64,000 nucleotides of DNA, taken from contig JAEHOE010000024.1 of assembly GCA_016858145.1 (NCBI GenBank), positions 558,001 through 622,000 of the forward strand. Direction: 5' to 3'. Positions 1 through 10,800 of the stretch are shown here, in pieces. The translations under genes were made by a program, and so were the position numbers. Position 1 is the stretch's first letter. Each line of letters opens with the position of its first letter. The DNA comes from Edaphochlamys debaryana (taxonomy: Eukaryota > Chlorophyta > Chlorophyceae > Chlamydomonadales). A model generated the notes under the pieces. The model saw only the letters and a program-made list of their open reading frames with translations, was not told the DNA's origin and made no database searches.

Positions 1-1175
1 TGCAGCGCGGGTCTATGTCCAGTAGGTTGCGGAGCGCCACGTCAGCCTTGGTGTGCACAACCGCCAGCTGCTGGTGGCGGGCCTGTATAAGAAACGCGGG
101 GAGGCGCATGGGGGAAAGAGGAGGGTGGTCAGCGGTATGAAGCGTAGGGCGAAGGAAGAGGGAGCTGGGGTGGGGTGGGGTGGGGGCTGGTAGGGGGTTA
201 CAAGCACGGGACGGCTGAGCGCAGGGGTGCGCGTGCAGCCCCTGAGTGATGGTTGGTCGCGGGGCCATGTGCGGGTGGTGCTGGGGCGACGTGGGCTGTC
301 TGGCACCGCAGCCACCGCAGATGCACCCCTGCCGCTGCGCTCTGGCGTTGACTCACGGGGCTAGGCTCACAGCCTAGCTCCGTCGTTAGGGGGGCAGAAT
401 CGACAAATAAATCCTCTGTACCCTTCACATCTCAGCTCACCAGTGCTGCCCGGATGATGGTCAGGTCAACCGCGCGTACGGTGTCGCTGGTCACCAGCAG
501 TACACAGTCGAACCCGTACAGGCACATGTCCGTGTAGTACGTCGCGGCGGGGTGCGCGACCGTGCCCGCACCGGGCAGGTCCCACACAAAGGCGGTGCTG
601 GCCCCGTCGTCGGCTGCAAACAGGGGATGCTTGGAGATGCCCGAGTTGGAGACTACCGCAGCGGAGGACGGAGCGGTGCCCCCTGCGGATGCCCAGGGCC
701 AGCAGGGGAGGGCAGGGGCTTAAAGTGGTCCCAAAGTGGGCAAGTTTGTTGGGATACATGGATAAGGGCATCAGCCTTGAGCCCCCATACGGGCCGAGGG
801 CCCACGGGGAAGTGCTCCACGCATCCCCTCATACGAGGATCAAAGGGGAAGTGCTACACATACCGTAGCCCCTCGCAGGTTGCTGCTCGATCCCTCACCT
901 GACACGTACGCCAGAAGTGCCGCGACCAGGCTCGATTTGCCCTGCCGCGTCTCCCCCACCACCGCGATGTTGTAAGTTAGCGGGTCAAAGCCGGGCAGCA
1001 ACGGCAGGCCGGTGGCCGAACCGTGCTGCATCGCTTGCTCAGCTTGATAGACGGCGGTAGGCCTCGCGGGCTTGTCCCTAATCAAATCGCGCAGCATCGG
1101 CAACAAGTAGTGGAGGCCTTTGCAAACAGCTCCAAATAAGCTCACAGCCCCTAAGGTAATTGACAGCGGGTCCAT
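1..1175 (-). CDS. IRG-like (immunity-related) GTPase 1, 3' end beyond window
   Basis: Three exons are visible: 1175-899, 652-441 and 82-1, with the gene running off the left edge. The start is the ATG at 1175 (MDPLSITLGAV). Exon phases agree across both introns. The P-loop is GETRQGKSS, the G3 motif lies in FVWDLPGAGTVAHPA, and the G4 motif is in VVHTKAD. The WDLPGxGT form of G3 followed by a YDF/FDC hydrophobic strand is characteristic of the IRG (p47) family rather than Ras- or dynamin-type GTPases. A short hydrophobic stretch (SITLGAVSLFGAV) precedes the G domain and could contact membrane. In animals the family acts in cell-autonomous immunity; its role in algae is unknown. It is divergent to a second IRG-like gene starting 398 bp away. 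Confidence 0.8.
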
Positions 1176-1573
1176 GGTCGCAGTCAAGCTGTGCTCGAGG
1201 CGCAGCGGCTCTCTTGTGTGGGGTTGGGAAGATACAAAGTGTGCTGAGGGCCTCATGATAAGGCCGATGGGAACTGGCATCGACGGGCCCAGGGAGTCCC
1301 TCGTCCAGGCCCGGGCACTTCGGTTCAGCCCCCAGGCCCGGTGCGGGCCGGGGAGGGGCCTGACGGGCTGGCAGGCGGGCTGGGCCCGACGCCCCGGCGT
1401 ATTTGGACCCTCGACCAGACGCCCATGCTCGCATTCCGCACGGCGTCCTTGAGCTCCAGCGCTAATCACTCGGCCCGACGGTCGCGCAAAAGCAGAACAC
1501 AGCAATTTCTCCCCCGATTAAGCAAACTGCTTCCAGCCCACCTGCATCCTCGCACCAAGCGCAAGCACCAACG
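1176..1573. promoter_or_regulatory. Shared intergenic region of divergent IRG-like genes
   Basis: These 398 bp lie between the two start codons of the head-to-head GTPase genes. They must contain both 5' UTRs and both promoters, so the pair may be co-regulated. I see no clear TATA box or other element. This is inferred from gene arrangement only. Confidence 0.35.
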
Positions 1574-4500
1574 ATGGGCATCACTGGCGACCTCATGTTG
1601 GGGGCAGCCGTTCTCGCCCTGTCCCCAATCTGGGCCCCAGTCCTCGGAGCCCGCTATTGCCTAGACAAGCTTGACTGCGTCCTCTCCAAGAAGCCAAAGA
1701 AGCGCGCTGCCGCTCTAGACAAGGTGAGCACGCGTGTCATGCGCGCCCATCCTTGCTGACCGTCCTCTTCTCCAGCCTCGCTCGTAACCATGCCGTTTGT
1801 TGGTCCTCTGAAGGCGTTTGAGCAATGGCAAGCCAACCGGGTGTCGGGCTTCAACTGGACGTCATGGAAATACTATTACGATGGGAAGCTCTGCAAGGCG
1901 CTGCCCGGCTTTGACGCTGACAACTACAACTTCGCTTTCGTAGGTGCGCGAGGGACAGGGGGCACAGGGGGCACAGGGGGCTCAGGGGATGGTTGGGAGC
2001 AATGGGGGGATGGAGGGGTGGGGCTGGTGGATCGTGACAGGAAGTGGTTGCCCGCACACGGATAAGTCCGTGTGTAGCGACTCCGCGCTCCTGGTCCATC
2101 CGCAGGCAACGTCAAGAGCGGCAAGAGCGCGCTGGTCAACTCGGTGCGCGGCCTGCCGGACACCCTGGTCGAGGACGCCAACAACAGGATCTGTGACAAC
2201 AGTAAGCCGGCCGTTCTGAACGTTGTGCTCTTCGCTTTGTGCTGCCTTCTTTCACTGGGGTGCAGCAGGGAGGCGGTTGCTGCCTTGCTGGAGGGGGCTT
2301 GGCATGGGGGAAAGGGAAGGCCAGCAAGCACACCCCCACACGGCCAGAACCCTCCCTGCACACGCGCGCCCTCTAGGCGTAGCTGTGCGTGCACAGGGGT
2401 CGCTCAGGCTCGTAGACGTATGACGCGATAGTGCTCACGTCAAACCGGTCGCCAAAGGCCCACAGCGATTTGAGGTCCCCCTGGTGTTTGGCCCGTCCAA
2501 GAGGCCCTGTGCTTGACGGGTCCGATCGACAGGTCCAAGAGCCCCCAAACATTACACGGGGAACAGCCCCCAGCCAAGCCGCCCCACCCCTCAGCCAAGC
2601 CGCCCCACCCCTCAGCCAAGCCGCCCCCGCCCCTCAGCCAAGCCGCCCCGCCCCTCAGCCAAGCCGCCCCGCCCCTCAGCCAAGCCGCCCCACCCCTCAG
2701 CCAAGCCGCCCCACCCCTCAGCCAAGCCGCCCCGCCCCTCAGCCAAGCCGCCCCGCCCCTCAGCCAAGCCGCCCCGCCCCTCAGCCAAGCCGCCCCGCCC
2801 CTCAGCCAAGCCGCCCCGCCCCTCAGCGCACGCACTTCACCGGGCTGCACGTGCAGGCCGCCTGCATGCCCTTGGTGCTGGTAACCCAGCAGCCGTTGTC
2901 CTGGACCACGACTTTGGGCAGGAGCTTGGTGAGGAAGAGGTGCTCCGTCAGCCCCAGCGTCTCAAGCCCCGCCTGCCGGGCCGCCACGTTGGTGCACTGC
3001 AGCCCCAGGTTCAGGCCGTTACTGGAGCGTCCGCTGGCGGTCCTTTTGAAGGTGCAACCCGCAGCCCTGAGCGGCCCTATCTGCGCTTCGTAGGCCTGCT
3101 GCACTTGGTCTGCGCTAAGGGGCAGCCACGAGACGCTAGCCATGGTAGCAGAATGGCGGAAACATGGCTGGCTGGCACGTTTGGGGGCTCTTGGACCTGT
3201 CGGTCGGACCGTCAAGCACAGGGCTTCTTGGACGGGCCAAACACCAGGGGGACACCTGATGCGGGGATAAGAGATGGATTGTTAGGAGGCACCACCACGA
3301 CTGAGCAGGAACCCGACGCTCCCTCTGTGAGTCAACTGCGTGCCGCTTGCCCAACTGCAGAGGGCATCGCGCGGATGGGCAGGGCACGCGTGGGCTTCGT
3401 CGAGACGACCATGGACACGTCCCGCTACTCGTTTGGCAATGCCTGCGAGAACGCCGTGGTGTGGGACGTGCCCGGCAGCGGCACGCAGTCGCACCGGTAA
3501 GCGCGTCTATCTACAAGGGTCAATGCAACGCGCAGCTAGCCGGGTCTGGCCCACCAGCCGGGTACAAAGGTGTGTGTACACGCGGGTGACGTGGCCCCGT
3601 CTACGACACCCCGCGCCCCCACATTGTTCCCATGGAAGCGAAGTGTGTGGGGGGCCGAAACGAGAAAGGGGGGGAAGCACGCAGCAACCGCCATGCGTCG
3701 AGGTCCGGGTGGACCTGGCCCGCGCCCAACCTCTGACGACCCCGCTGCCCATACCACCAACCACCAACCACCAACTGCCAACGCAGTGCCGAAACGTACT
3801 ACAAGGACAAGGCGCTCTACGCCTTCGACTGCTTGATTCTGGTCACTTCGGGCGCCGCGGCGGGCGAGGCGGACGTGGCGCTGATGAAGGCGGCCAGTGA
3901 GATGGGTCAGCCGTTCGCCATCGTGCGGACAAAGTGTGACCTAGACGCACAGGTGGGTCGCCGCGGGCGGGCAGGCCAAGGTGTGGGCGGGAGCAACCCC
4001 CAACACCAACACAACCCATGTACCCCCGCTCGGCCCCTCATTAGCGTGCTCTGCCCTCACAACGCCCCTCGGCCTCGCAACACCGCTCTGGCTCTGCGAG
4101 CGTGCCCCGCCGGTCGATAGCGCGTACTGCTGCATTTCCCGTCGCTCGCCTGATCCCTTCATCTGCACGTATCCCACCCCGCTCCCTAAAACCGCAGACC
4201 CTGATTGACGCCTGCATGGACCCGGCCGAGGCGGTCCGCATGGTGCGGGAAGAGGTGACCATGTCCCTCCAGAAGGAGCTGGCGGCTGCGGGCCTCACGA
4301 GGACGCCACCCATTTTCCTCGTCAACAGGCAAGGAGGGCGGGGAGCGAGGGAGGGACCGCTCGTCACGGTGTCATCAGTATGTATGGGCTCTGGGCCGAG
4401 TGTTGGCAAGGCGGAAGCGCTACGAGGTCGGACCCTCACACCCCCACACCGTCGTTTGCATGGCTGGCAGCCGGCCGGCGCGCCTCACTCCATCTTGTCT

Positions 4501-4675
4501 ATCTGGGTGGCACGCGTGCTGACCCGCCCGCACATCGCCGCCCGCCCCGCCTTCCTCCTCCCGCCGCAGGAAGGCCTTCAACGGCTTCCAAGGCATGCCC
4601 TCGTCCCTCCGCTTCGATGAGGACAAGCTGCTCGAGTGGCTGGCAGCGGTGGCCAAGCAGCGGCACGAGGCCTGA
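1574..4675 (+). CDS. IRG-like (immunity-related) GTPase 2, seven exons, 304 aa
   Basis: Exons: 1574-1723, 1814-1943, 2106-2201, 3361-3496, 3787-3952, 4198-4328 and 4570-4675 (TGA). Phases agree throughout and give 304 residues, a plausible size for an IRG core. The N-terminus is hydrophobic (LMLGAAVLALSPIWAPVLG). The P-loop is GNVKSGKSA, G3 is VVWDVPGSGTQSH, and G4 is FAIVRTKCDLD, matching the family pattern FVRTKxD. Intron 6 begins with GC rather than GT (AACAG/gcaagg). Intron 3 is enlarged to about 1.16 kb by a terminal-inverted-repeat element. The start is the least certain part: skipping exon 1 would allow initiation at the ATG at 1790. GTP binding is well supported; the function in the alga is not known. 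Confidence 0.82.
2571..2825. repeat. 21-bp minisatellite (about 12 copies) inside the TIR element
   Basis: The unit AGCCAAGCCGCCCCGCCCCTC repeats about 12 times, with a C-to-A variant (CCCCACCCCTC) in some copies. It lies between the left terminal repeat and the reading frame of the element. There are no unique spacers, so it is not a CRISPR. Confidence 0.9.
2823..3143 (-). CDS. Short ORF carried by the TIR element, unrecognised
   Basis: An ATG-initiated frame of about 107 residues (starts MASVSWLPLSADQVQQAYEA, ends CTCSPVKCVR) lies between the minisatellite and the right terminal repeat, opposite to the host gene. It contains a KVVVQDNGCWV segment and a cluster of cysteines near the end. 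The GCW segment recalls zinc-loop endonucleases, but too little is present to claim a family. It may be a decayed or captured fragment, with its 3' end replaced by the minisatellite. Confidence 0.3.
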   Translation of the reverse strand: MASVSWLPLSADQVQQAYEAQIGPLRAAGCTFKRTASGRSSNGLNLGLQCTNVAARQAGLETLGLTEHLFLTKLLPKVVVQDNGCWVTSTKGMQAACTCSPVKCVR

Positions 4676-5994
4676 GCCGCACGGACTTGCCCGCCCGCCC
4701 GTATCCCCAACTTGGCCGCGCCGCGTGTGTGAATGGCGTGCGCCACAATGCATGAAGTCCGGCGTTTGGCTTGCGGGGCCAAAGCAAAGCAGGCGTTTCT
4801 GGCGTGGGGGCTGAGGATTTCGGCTTGGCCGGGGTCGATACCGCGGTGGCAGCCGGGGTGGGTGTAGGGGTAGCAGCTCAAGCATAGCTAAAGGGTATAG
4901 GGGGGTACGGGTAGCAGCTCAAGCAAAGTTAAGGGGTATAGGGGGTAGGGGTAGCAGCTCAAGCAAAGTTCATTTGCTTGTTGACAGGTTGGTGTCGTGG
5001 CAGGCTCTCTCTTTAAGGGCTCTATCTCTTATTTTATATCCTCTGCGCTGGATGCAGCTTGGTGGGCTCTACGCGGCGTTCAGAACACTCTCGTGTGGCG
5101 AGGGGGGAGTTCTGGCCTCTGTTGTTGGGGTGTGGGAGGTTGTCCTGTTCTGACCTTGTTTGATGTCGTTTACGTCCGAATAACCTCGTGTGGTACGGGG
5201 GTAGAACAGAGTAAAGGCCGGGTGCGAGCCTGCATGCCGTGGTGCGGCGGGCTGGTGGGGTAGAGGATTACAGATTGACACGGCTCCACAGAGCCACACT
5301 CGAACATTGCACCCCCCTGGGGGGACTACTGGGCTCAGCCCTTCTCCTGCCTTGTACATCAGCGGGATCTGGTAGAACCGTGTGTGACGCGCCCCTTGCA
5401 TTGGAGGCATTGGAGGCAGGACACGGATACTGGCTTCCAGTGGCAGGGGTTGTGGCAGTGAGAAGGAAGCAGCACGGTTGGGCCCGGGAGTAAAGGCTAT
5501 TGGGGCGGTTTTGTGTGGCCAGTTGCTCTTGCGGCGCCAGTTGCGCTTGCGGCGGCAAGCGCAAAGGTTTGACTGCCGATAATAGAACCTTTAGGGGTCG
5601 GACCGGGCCGCCCGTGGGGGTTTACAATGATGGCGCGCAGGGGTCAATGAAAGGGGGGCATCTGCGTATGCGGTGGGGGTTTACAAAGATGGCCACCAGG
5701 CCTTCGGGGGCTTGTGTGTGCCTTCAACATGCAACTGTTCAGCGAGATTGGTTATTGCCAACGTCCGTGGCCGTACTGAAGAGCCAAGGAGCGACCGCCA
5801 TGTCAGCTACGGAAACTCCTTGCCCCTGGCGGCCCAACGCACTTGCAGCACGCTCTCCTCCTCTCATTCCACAGGCGACATGCGTCTGATGCGTGCATGC
5901 CGACTCGCGCCAGTGCTACATCTTTGAGTGCCCCGCATTTCACGGCTCAACTACCCCCCGCTTCACGGCCCCAGCGCGAGCCCCGCTCCTCGGC
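4676..5994. other. Intergenic, no clear gene; tandem repeat near left end
   Basis: Nothing recognisable is encoded here. It holds a short tandem repeat at 4860-4968. Two near-identical GGGGGTTTACAA(T/A)GATGGC motifs lie around 5617 and 5677. Read on the minus strand, each contains TGTAA, so they could serve as poly(A) signals for a minus-strand transcript ending near 5995. Confidence 0.5.
4860..4968. repeat. Tandem repeat, ~43-bp unit, nearly 3 copies
   Basis: The core GTAGCAGCTCAAGCA followed by (A/T)AG(T/C)TAA(A)GGGTATAGGGG occurs almost three times in a row just downstream of the second IRG-like gene, possibly in its 3' UTR. Confidence 0.8.
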
Positions 5995-6170
5995 TCACTG
6001 GCCGCTGCAGCCGCCCGCCCCCAGCTGCCGCAGCAGCTCCAGGCGCTGCGAGGGGCACAGCAGCGCCATTTGGGCCTCTGCGGCCTGGCGCTGGTCGGGC
6101 GGCAGGGAGGGGAGCACGGCGTCGCGGAGGGCCTGCTCGTCGGGGCTGGGCGCGGGCAAGGTAGTAGGGG
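5995..6170 (-). CDS. Possible 3' terminal exon, unrecognised
   Basis: On the minus strand an open frame without its own ATG ends in TGA at about 5995. It encodes an amphipathic helical stretch (DEQALRDAVLPSLPPDQRQA ... SQRLELLRQLGAGGCSGQ) that looks more protein-like than the neighbouring GC-rich frames. A possible acceptor (CCGCGCCCAG) lies upstream, and TGTAA motifs occur 300-400 bp downstream on the same strand. I could not find convincing upstream exons, so this may be a gene remnant. Confidence 0.25.
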
Positions 6171-6299
6171 CTGCCGGGCTGGTTGTGGCGCCAGTTGCGC
6201 TTGCCGCGAGCGCCCTGGCCGCCCATTGCCGTCAGGAGGCAGCGGGGCAGGCGCGCGGGGCGGCAGGGCGCCGCTGCCGTGTGGAGCCTTAGCGACAGC

Positions 6300-7806
6300 A
6301 TACGGTAGGGAGTGAGTGTTGGGCTGCTTGGTATGCCTAAACAGGCCTAATAATGTCATTGAGCGATTACTTGTGTGTTGCCCACGCTTGCGGGCTCCGC
6401 GAGGGCTTACGCTGTCACGCATTATTGTGTACTTGCAGTGGATCGGGCTTAGCCGCCGCCTCGGCGTGCTCCCTCTCTCCTGTAACGCCCCCCCATCGTG
6501 CCGCGCCGGAACAATGAGGCTCTCCGCGCCACGCAACCCGCCATCCAAGACCCACCCCCCCATCCTCTGGCCTCCGCCGCCTCCCCCACTGACACAGCGT
6601 CGAGTCGCTCTGAAGCACCACTGCATCCGATCAAGCCCCATCAACCAACCAGCCGGCCTCATCACCCTTACTCAGTGACAGCGCGGCCCCCACCCCTCCA
6701 GTACCACTCCCCAAAAACGCCCCCGTCTCTGATACTTCCCCAGCGTTCAAGTGGTTTGGCGCAAGAGAGCAGCAAGTGTCTCAGCTTCACGGGGGCTCAG
6801 CCCTACCCGTACGCGCTGACAATTTCAAGCATGTACGGATGTACGGCAAGTGGCGCTACAGCACACTGCAGCACTTGAGATCTCACCCTCTGTGCGTCCT
6901 CACATAACTACGCAAGCAATCCGTGGTGCAAGAAGACAGGCCAGGGGATCCATCCCGAACCGTAATTGACCAATTAGCAGGTTGCATCGAGTGGTTCACG
7001 GGGATGCACACAGCCGCAGGCATGGCCAGTGCACAGGACGGGAGGGTTGTGGCTGCACAGATGAGCCTAGCGCCGGTGGTCGGCACCAGCCCACGGGTCG
7101 GAGACGGATGCACACACGTCTCACGCCATCTCACATCTCAGGTCCGTACCCTGACAGAGGTAACTCCTGGACTTTAACCAAAGAACAACGCCAACAAGCA
7201 AGCAAGGCCGGATACTATAAAGGAGTGGATGTACGAAGCGAGGACAATTGTGTGCGGCCTTAGCCGCGGAACCGGCAGTTTGATTGAACGCGAGACGTGT
7301 GCCCCGAAGGACCCATGGTTTGCGACGCGTGGGATCTCAAGGCTAGGAATGAACAACGCCAACCTAGATCACGAGATCAGGCGTACAAGCGCAGCACACA
7401 GCGCATAAGTACACTCAGTACACAGCACAGTACACTCAGTACACAGGACAGTACACGCGGTACACAGCACAGTACACGCGGTACACAGCCCCCCCCTTCC
7501 CCCCTTTGGCCCCTTCCACCGTCTTCCAGCTTGTACGTCCAGCCCAAGCGAGTCTCCCCTCGCTGTGCGCTTCTTAGGATGTGGCCAAACGCCTGGTTTG
7601 TCCCGCAACTTGCATCAGCGCTTGCCTCTCTCGCATATCGATTATCAGCGCTCTTCGAGATCTCCGCACTAGCTGTTAACTTCCAGTACGCCAGTACCCC
7701 AATACATATCCTGGAACCTCGGTGCCTCACGCCATGATGTATCCCAGATGAGTTATCTCAGAAAGCGGAACCCCGATAGTTCAAGCCCTGCTCAGCAGAA
7801 GGCCGA
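6300..7806. other. Intergenic, no clear gene; short minisatellite
   Basis: No supportable coding exon is seen here. It holds a ~20-bp tandem array at 7409-7489. The right part (up to 7806) should contain the 3' UTR of the minus-strand cyclase gene; no TGTAA was seen on that strand here. Confidence 0.5.
7409..7489. repeat. ~20-bp tandem repeat, 4 copies
   Basis: The unit GTACAC(TCA/GCG)GTACACAG(CACA) is repeated four times, in two slightly different pairs. Confidence 0.85.
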
Positions 7807-10800
7807 TCAGCCAAAGTAGCTTTGCGGCAGTGACACAGAAGTGGCTTCGCTCGGATCGGGGGCCACCGCGGGCCCACCCCGGGCCCCGGCCCCGCCGCCT
7901 CCCGCAACGGACCTGGGCGGATCCAGCATCACGGGCTCCAGATGCAGCGGCAGCGGGCCGTACGACGGGCGGGCGCTGGATCCATCCGCTCCGCCAGATC
8001 CAGGCTGCCGTACACCGCTCCCTGCCGCCTCTTCGGCTCGCGCACTCTCTGCCATCAAGCTCGGAGATGCGTGCGCGCCCCCCTCTCCGCCACCCTCCGT
8101 GGTGCCCAGGGGGACATCCAAGACCATCGCCGGCCGGCCACCTTCCGCCAGCTCCGCGCCGCCCTCGCTGCCGCCATCCAGGCCACCCCCGGCCGCCTCC
8201 GACGCCGCCGCCTGCTGCTCGTACACCAGATCCTCGGCGGCCACCAGGCGGAACACCTGAGCGGACGAAAACGGGACGAGACAGCGCAATACGGCACGTA
8301 CGGCAGGGAGTTACAGGGTTGAGGGACAAGGACTAATCAGCACAGTACAGCAGTAGAGGTCGCTAGGGCGCGGCAGAGTGCAGCGTGGTAGAACATTGCA
8401 CTTGGGCGGGGACCCTGATCCAGCCGCCTCGCCCACGCACGCATGCGCGCACGCTCCCAACGCACGCACCTCCAGTCGGCCGCTGGGCCCGCCCCTGGGC
8501 AGGCGGTGCTCCCCCAGGCGTGTGGCCAGCAGGTGGCAGCGGCGCCAGGCGGGGGCGGCGGAGGCCTGCGCGGCGGCCCAGGCGGAGGCGGAGAGCAGCA
8601 CCTGGGGTGCGGCAGGGGGGGGCAGAGGGGGGCAGAGGGGGGCAGGGGAGAGGAGACACAAGCTGAGAGGGAGAGGCTGGGGGAGGATGGCCACAAGCCT
8701 CCACCACGCCCCAGGTACCCCTACGTTCCACACCGCACGCAGAGGAGCCAACGCCAACAGCACGCAGCACGCAGCACGCAGCACGCAGCACGCAGAGGAG
8801 CCCTGCCCGGTAAGTGCACCTGGCCGCTCGACGCCAGTGCGGTGGATGTGACCCCCCAGCCCTTTGGTTAACTCGGTAACTACCCGGTAACTATCCATGC
8901 AAGGTTTCCCTGGCGTCGGCGCGATCCCGCTCAGCAACAAACACCCCCAGCCCCTCTCTGCCTGCCACGCTCGCCCCCCTATATCTGCAGCCCTTCCTCG
9001 CCCCCTTCCCCCCAGGCCGGCCCACCTGGCCGCTGGACGCCAGTGCGGCGATGCGGGGGGCCAGGCCCAGGCAGCGGCCCCCCCGGTAGGCCACGCGGCC
9101 CGCGGCGGGGTCGAGGCAGTGGCGCAGTGGGGAGCGGTCGAGGCCCACCTGGGGGGGGTGGAGGGTTGGAGGGGGAGGTGGGGAGGTTGGGGCGGGGCAT
9201 GAGGAGGTGGGCCGAGGTATAGCACTGATGAACTCGTGCCCAAACGCATGGGGAGGTGGGCCGGGGTACAGATAGCTCTGACGGACCCTGTGCCCCAAAT
9301 GCCGGCAGCCTTGCCCAAGGACGCTCCTGTGTGCCGTGAGCCCACGTTACGCCACGTAACTGATGAGGGCGCAGGCCGCAACGAAACTGCCAAAAGGTTT
9401 ACGCTTCTCCGTAGCACCTCACAACATCACACGCACGGGCTCTCACCTTGAGGCGCAGGCCCCTCAGCAGCACTCGGTGCCGGAACCCATCCAGCCTCCC
9501 CACCACCCGCCGCCTCGCCGCACCCCCACCAGCCCCCGCGCCGCCGCCCTGGCCGCCGCCAGCCGCCGCCGCCGCCGCGTCAGCCGCCCCGGGGCCCATG
9601 TGGGGCCCGGGCGGGCCCAGCGGCGCGCCGCTGTCCGGGCCCGGGCTGGGCCCGTCTGGGCCTGCGTCCACGCCAAGGGGCATGATGACCCCGGGATGGC
9701 GGCGCTCCACCACGGCCCACTCCTCGCACAGCTCATGTTCGAGAAGCTCCTCGGGCCTTGGGGGAAAGGGGAGGCGAGAAGGGGTGCTCGTTGCAGGGGG
9801 CAGGTCAAGGGGAAAAGGAAAGGGAGTCACAAGTGGAGCTGGCCAGCGGGCACGAGTTCGCACAGCTCGTGCTTGAGGAGCTCGTCGGGCTTTTGGGTCG
9901 GACGGGGAGGGGTAGGATCAGCATGTATGTTTTCCCCCGTAGCCCTCCCTCATCTCTCCTTCCTTGACAGAAGTACCCTCCCTGCCGTCCCCCTCGCCCT
10001 CCAACCCCCAACCCCACCAGGCCGCGTCCAGCATAGCCTCAGTGCAGGCGTGCGCCCACACCGCCGCAGCGCCCGCGTCCGCAAAAACCGCCGTCAGGGC
10101 CCCGGCCTCGGGCCGGAGGTCGATCTGGGGGAGGGAGGAGGGGGTGGGGTGTTTGAAGCTGAGTGGGAGAGCGACTAGTTGTTGATGGGATTGCCGGAGA
10201 AGGGAGGGGGTGGGGGTGTTTGTTGCTGAGCGGGATCGCGCCGACGCCAGGGAGGGGGTGGGGGAAGAGGAGGGCTGGAAGCTTGGAACGCGGGGTCTCA
10301 GGTCTACCTGCGGGGGGAGAGCCAGAAGGCCAAGGCTCAAGAGCACTCCCCTTTGCCCTCACGCCACTTTCCCCCAGCCCGGACCCTGTGCCCAGACCAG
10401 ATCCAGACCCAAATTAAGAACCGGAATCCCATCTTGTTCAACTCACGATGTAGCCCCCGTGCTCCAGCAGCTGCCTCCGCGCCACCGCCGCCCACGCCCC
10501 CAGCGCCTGTGCCGCCAGCTGCCGCCGCCACGCCAGCAGCGCCCCCGCCCCCACCACACCCATGCAGGCCACAGTGGGGGCGCCCACGGGGGCCGCCAGG
10601 GAGCCCAGGGTCAGCTGCTGGGCGGCCTGCAGGGGGGAGGAGGGAGAGGAGGGGTGGGAGGAGGGATGGGGGGAGGGACAGGAGGCTTAGGAGATGAGGA
10701 GAGATGGGGGCGCCCACGGGTGCGGCCAGTTAGCCGAGCGGCAGCTGCTGGGCGGCCTACAGTTGTGCGAAGGAAAAGGTTTGATGTCAAGTCATGTAAA

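Larger units (their letters stand above)
2472..3257. mobile_element. TIR transposable element in intron 3 of IRG-like gene 2
   Basis: Positions 2472-2550 and 3179-3256 are near-perfect inverted copies of each other (about 78 bp, few mismatches). The outer ends read GGT(GT)CCCCCTGGTGTTTGG and the inner ends CCAAGAGCCCCCAAAC. The element is about 786 bp and holds a 21-bp minisatellite and a short minus-strand reading frame. No transposase is visible, so it is probably a non-autonomous DNA transposon. I could not identify a clean target-site duplication. Confidence 0.7.

Noticed and set aside
2571..2825. Regular repeat array considered as a CRISPR
   Set aside because: Units are directly adjacent without unique spacers, in a eukaryotic intron; it is a minisatellite.
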